Assembly (NCBI GenBank): GCA_018883985.1 | Contig: JAHLFA010000118.1 | Coordinates: 1 to 43,244, forward strand | Source: Candidatus Ruminococcus intestinipullorum | GTDB lineage: Bacteria > Bacillota > Clostridia > Lachnospirales > Lachnospiraceae | Length of the DNA stretch: 43,244 nucleotides | Direction: 5' to 3' | Shown: one piece after another, positions 41,487 to 43,244 of the stretch | How the letters are laid out: every line of letters begins with the position of its first letter | Numbering within the stretch: the stretch's first letter is position 1 | The notes under the pieces: model-generated | The model's input: the letters and a program-made list of their open reading frames with translations, nothing else | Databases searched by the model: none | What the model was told of the DNA's origin: nothing | Made by a program: the position numbers and the translations under genes

Positions 41487-42996
41487 TTTTTTCACACCCT
41501 GGGCTTAGAATACATTGCTCGCATTTTGCTTTTCGTGCCGTACAAACAGCCCTTCCGTGATAGATAAGCTGGAAATTGATTCGATTCCAATGATCCTTTG
41601 GAAGAACTTTTTCCAGCTCTTTTTCTACCTGTTCAGGGTTATTTCCCTTCGCCCATCCTAGACGCTTTGAAATGCGAAAAACATGTGTATCAACAGTCAC
41701 ACCTGGAATCCCATATGCATCTGCTAAATACAATGTTGCTGTCTTTCTACCAACTCCTGCCAAAGTTAAAAGACCTTCTATTGTTGTAGGAACTTCCCCA
41801 TTATACTCATCAACTATTTTACGACAACATGCTTTTATATTCTTTGCCTTACTCTTATATAAACCAATAGAACGAATATAACTCTCTATTATTTCAACAG
41901 GTGCATCTGCCATTTTCTCCACTTCTCTAAAGTTATCAAAAAGTGCAGGTATGACTTCATCAACTTGTTTATCTGTACTTTGAGCACTTAGCATAATTGC
42001 AATTAATAGCTGCCAATTTTGATGGTGATAAAATCCAGATTTTTCTGTTCCATATTCCTGATCCAAAATCTCCAATATCCTTTGAACTGAATTTTCTTCT
42101 GAATTTAATAATGAAAAAATTTTGTCTTTATCTGCTAACCCAGAGGTAAATGCTGTTGCACTTCCAGCTGCAGTTCCAAGTCGTAATGCATATGTAAAGT
42201 CTTTGTTTTTTAAATATCCTACTAAAAATCCTGCAAGCATTGAATCCCCTGCTCCAACAGAATTAATTACAACACCTTTTGGAGCAGACATTTTCTTTAT
42301 TTCCTGATCTTGTGTAAGTAAAATTGCCCCCTTGCAAGCCATAGAAACTAATACATTTTTTGCCCCCATGTCTTGTAATTTTCTTGCATACTTTATAATC
42401 TCTTCCTCTTCTTTTATTTTACATTCAAACATTTCTTCTAATTCTTCTAGATTAGGTTTGATTAAAAATGGATGATACTTTAGAGTATTAAACAATAACT
42501 TTTTCGTTGTATCTACAAAAATAAGTATTTCTCTATCTTGTAATCTGGCTAAAATACGCTCATATATATCACTAGGCAGTGTTTTTGGAATACTGCCAGA
42601 AAGTACTAAAACATCTCCGTCTATTATTTCATCCAATTTATTCAATAGAGCTTGTACTTTTTCCTCAGATATATTAGGACCTTGACCATTAATTTCAAAT
42701 TCTGTATCTGATTTTACTTTTACATTAATACGTGTCATTCCTTCCTCTAATGGAATAAAATTCGTATTACATTTATAGGTTCTTAACATTTCCTCCATGA
42801 TATTTCCAGTAAATCCCGCTTTAAAGCCCAATGCCTTACTTTCTGTACCAAGTTCTGAAACTATTACTGCTACATTATTGCCCTTTCCGCCTGGATATAT
42901 ATTTTCACTTTTTGCACGGTTAATTGTGTTATCTTGAAATTTTTCCACTCCTACTACATAATCTAACGACGGATTTAATGTTACTGTATAAACCAT
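41476..42996 (-). CDS. fusion of 1-phosphofructokinase (FruK) and endonuclease III (Nth)
   Basis: One uninterrupted 506-codon reading frame joins two unrelated enzymes. Residues 1-300 are a PfkB/FruK sugar-phosphate kinase: TLNPSLDYVV, YPGGKGNNVA (34-43) and the catalytic GAGDSM (248-253). Residues 303-506 are endonuclease III: LLIAIMLSAQSTDKQV, the helix-hairpin-helix LAGVGRKTA with catalytic Lys418, VDTHV with Asp436, and the 4Fe-4S ligands Cys485, 492, 495 and 501. Every key residue of both parts is present. The junction is tight: FruK ends normally and Nth lacks only its first few residues. GAAAGGA precedes the ATG at 42996. No PTS fructose genes are adjacent. Confidence 0.9.
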   Translation of the reverse strand: MVYTVTLNPSLDYVVGVEKFQDNTINRAKSENIYPGGKGNNVAVIVSELGTESKALGFKAGFTGNIMEEMLRTYKCNTNFIPLEEGMTRINVKVKSDTEFEINGQGPNISEEKVQALLNKLDEIIDGDVLVLSGSIPKTLPSDIYERILARLQDREILIFVDTTKKLLFNTLKYHPFLIKPNLEELEEMFECKIKEEEEIIKYARKLQDMGAKNVLVSMACKGAILLTQDQEIKKMSAPKGVVINSVGAGDSMLAGFLVGYLKNKDFTYALRLGTAAGSATAFTSGLADKDKIFSLLNSEENSVQRILEILDQEYGTEKSGFYHHQNWQLLIAIMLSAQSTDKQVDEVIPALFDNFREVEKMADAPVEIIESYIRSIGLYKSKAKNIKACCRKIVDEYNGEVPTTIEGLLTLAGVGRKTATLYLADAYGIPGVTVDTHVFRISKRLGWAKGNNPEQVEKELEKVLPKDHWNRINFQLIYHGRAVCTARKAKCEQCILSPGCEKIMD

Positions 42997-43031
42997 ACTA
43001 CTTTTTCCTTTCGCTACTTTTTTTATATATA

Positions 43032-43060
43032 CAAAAAAACAGTATCATCACTGATACTGC
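43032..43060 (-). terminator. rRNA operon terminator
   Basis: CAGTATCA and TGATACTG form a perfect 8-bp stem with a 4-nt loop (43040-43059), followed on the minus strand by eight T. It lies about 78 nt past the 23S 3' end and 36 nt before the FruK-Nth gene. Confidence 0.93.
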
Positions 43061-43137
43061 CCTCTCATTCCTATTCGGTTTCTCTATACCTTCAAAACTG
43101 CATACAAAGAATATCATCCTTACCTATCACCTTGCTT

Positions 43138-43244
43138 GGTTATGCCCTCGACCTATTAGTAACAGTCAGCTCCATGCGTTACCGCACTTCCACCTCTGCC
43201 CTATCTACCTCGTCGTCTTCAAGGGGTCTTACTAACTTGACGTT
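43138..43244 (-). rRNA. 23S rRNA, 3' end (partial, runs off the window)
   Basis: The minus strand matches the conserved 23S 3' terminus: AGACCCCTTGAAGACGACGA, then GAGCTGACTGTTACTAATAG and GGTCGAGGGCATAACC. About 107 nt are visible. The exact 3' end is estimated. No 5S rRNA gene lies between it and the terminator at 43032-43060. Confidence 0.95.

Noticed and set aside
1-43244. CRISPR arrays, phage genes, complete insertion sequences
   Set aside because: No regularly spaced direct repeats, no Cas, integrase, capsid or full transposase gene was found on either strand.

Overview
The window is low-GC DNA (my estimate, roughly 35-38%) with clostridial gene content and Shine-Dalgarno usage. The best guess is a gut-type Lachnospiraceae (Clostridia). 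Support comes from the HydE/HydG/HydF maturation set with its TM1266-type partner, a T-box tyrS, an ECF transporter module, ABC sugar importers without their own ATPase, GH94 phosphorylases, a permuted GH3 and a YesL-family protein. The species cannot be named from sequence alone.

Layout, left to right. 1-1200: ribosomal rplM-rpsI on the minus strand with a near-consensus promoter. 1312-2634: a lone GH13 enzyme. 2686-4330: tyrS behind a T-box leader that carries an unusual 23-bp palindrome. 4335-5924: nagB-cutC. 5935-9217: ecfA1-ecfA2-ecfT-truA. 9361-12609: ppiB, a PucR-type regulator with a small membrane protein, and a stand-alone MsmK/UgpC-type ATPase. 12674-13647: trxB. 13708-19643: an alpha-glucoside operon (binding protein, two permeases, LacI regulator, GH13 glucosidase) behind two LacI/CcpA-type operators. 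19792-20583: proC. Diverging from it, 20677-24849 is the [FeFe]-hydrogenase maturation operon with an attenuator-like leader. 24885-29126: AIM24-like, xpt, YesL, tRNA-Gly and a Tet(M)-like GTPase. 29201-41109: a divergent beta-glucoside locus (GH3, two permeases and binding protein leftwards; two GH94 phosphorylases rightwards; an AraC regulator). 41244-42996: a small hypothetical gene and a FruK-Nth fusion. 43032-43244: the 3' end of a 23S rRNA gene and its terminator.

How the genes work together. Two ABC importers deliver oligosaccharides, and both lack an ATPase gene. The single MsmK-type ATPase at 11422-12534 is the obvious candidate to energise both. Imported alpha-glucosides would be hydrolysed by the GH13 enzyme at 13708-15378. 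Imported beta-glucosides would be cut by phosphorolysis (GH94), which saves ATP as glucose-1-phosphate, or hydrolysed by GH3. HydE, HydG and HydF build the H-cluster of an [FeFe] hydrogenase encoded elsewhere, fitting a fermentative anaerobe.

The most interesting observations are: (1) a Shine-Dalgarno separated from its start codon by a hairpin that restores normal spacing when folded (18156-18199); (2) an in-frame 1-phosphofructokinase/endonuclease III fusion; (3) tandem terminator hairpins ahead of the hydrogenase maturation operon; (4) a perfect 23-bp palindrome inside the tyrS leader; (5) a 21-bp inverted repeat centred between two divergent sugar promoters. No CRISPR array, phage module or complete insertion sequence was seen.
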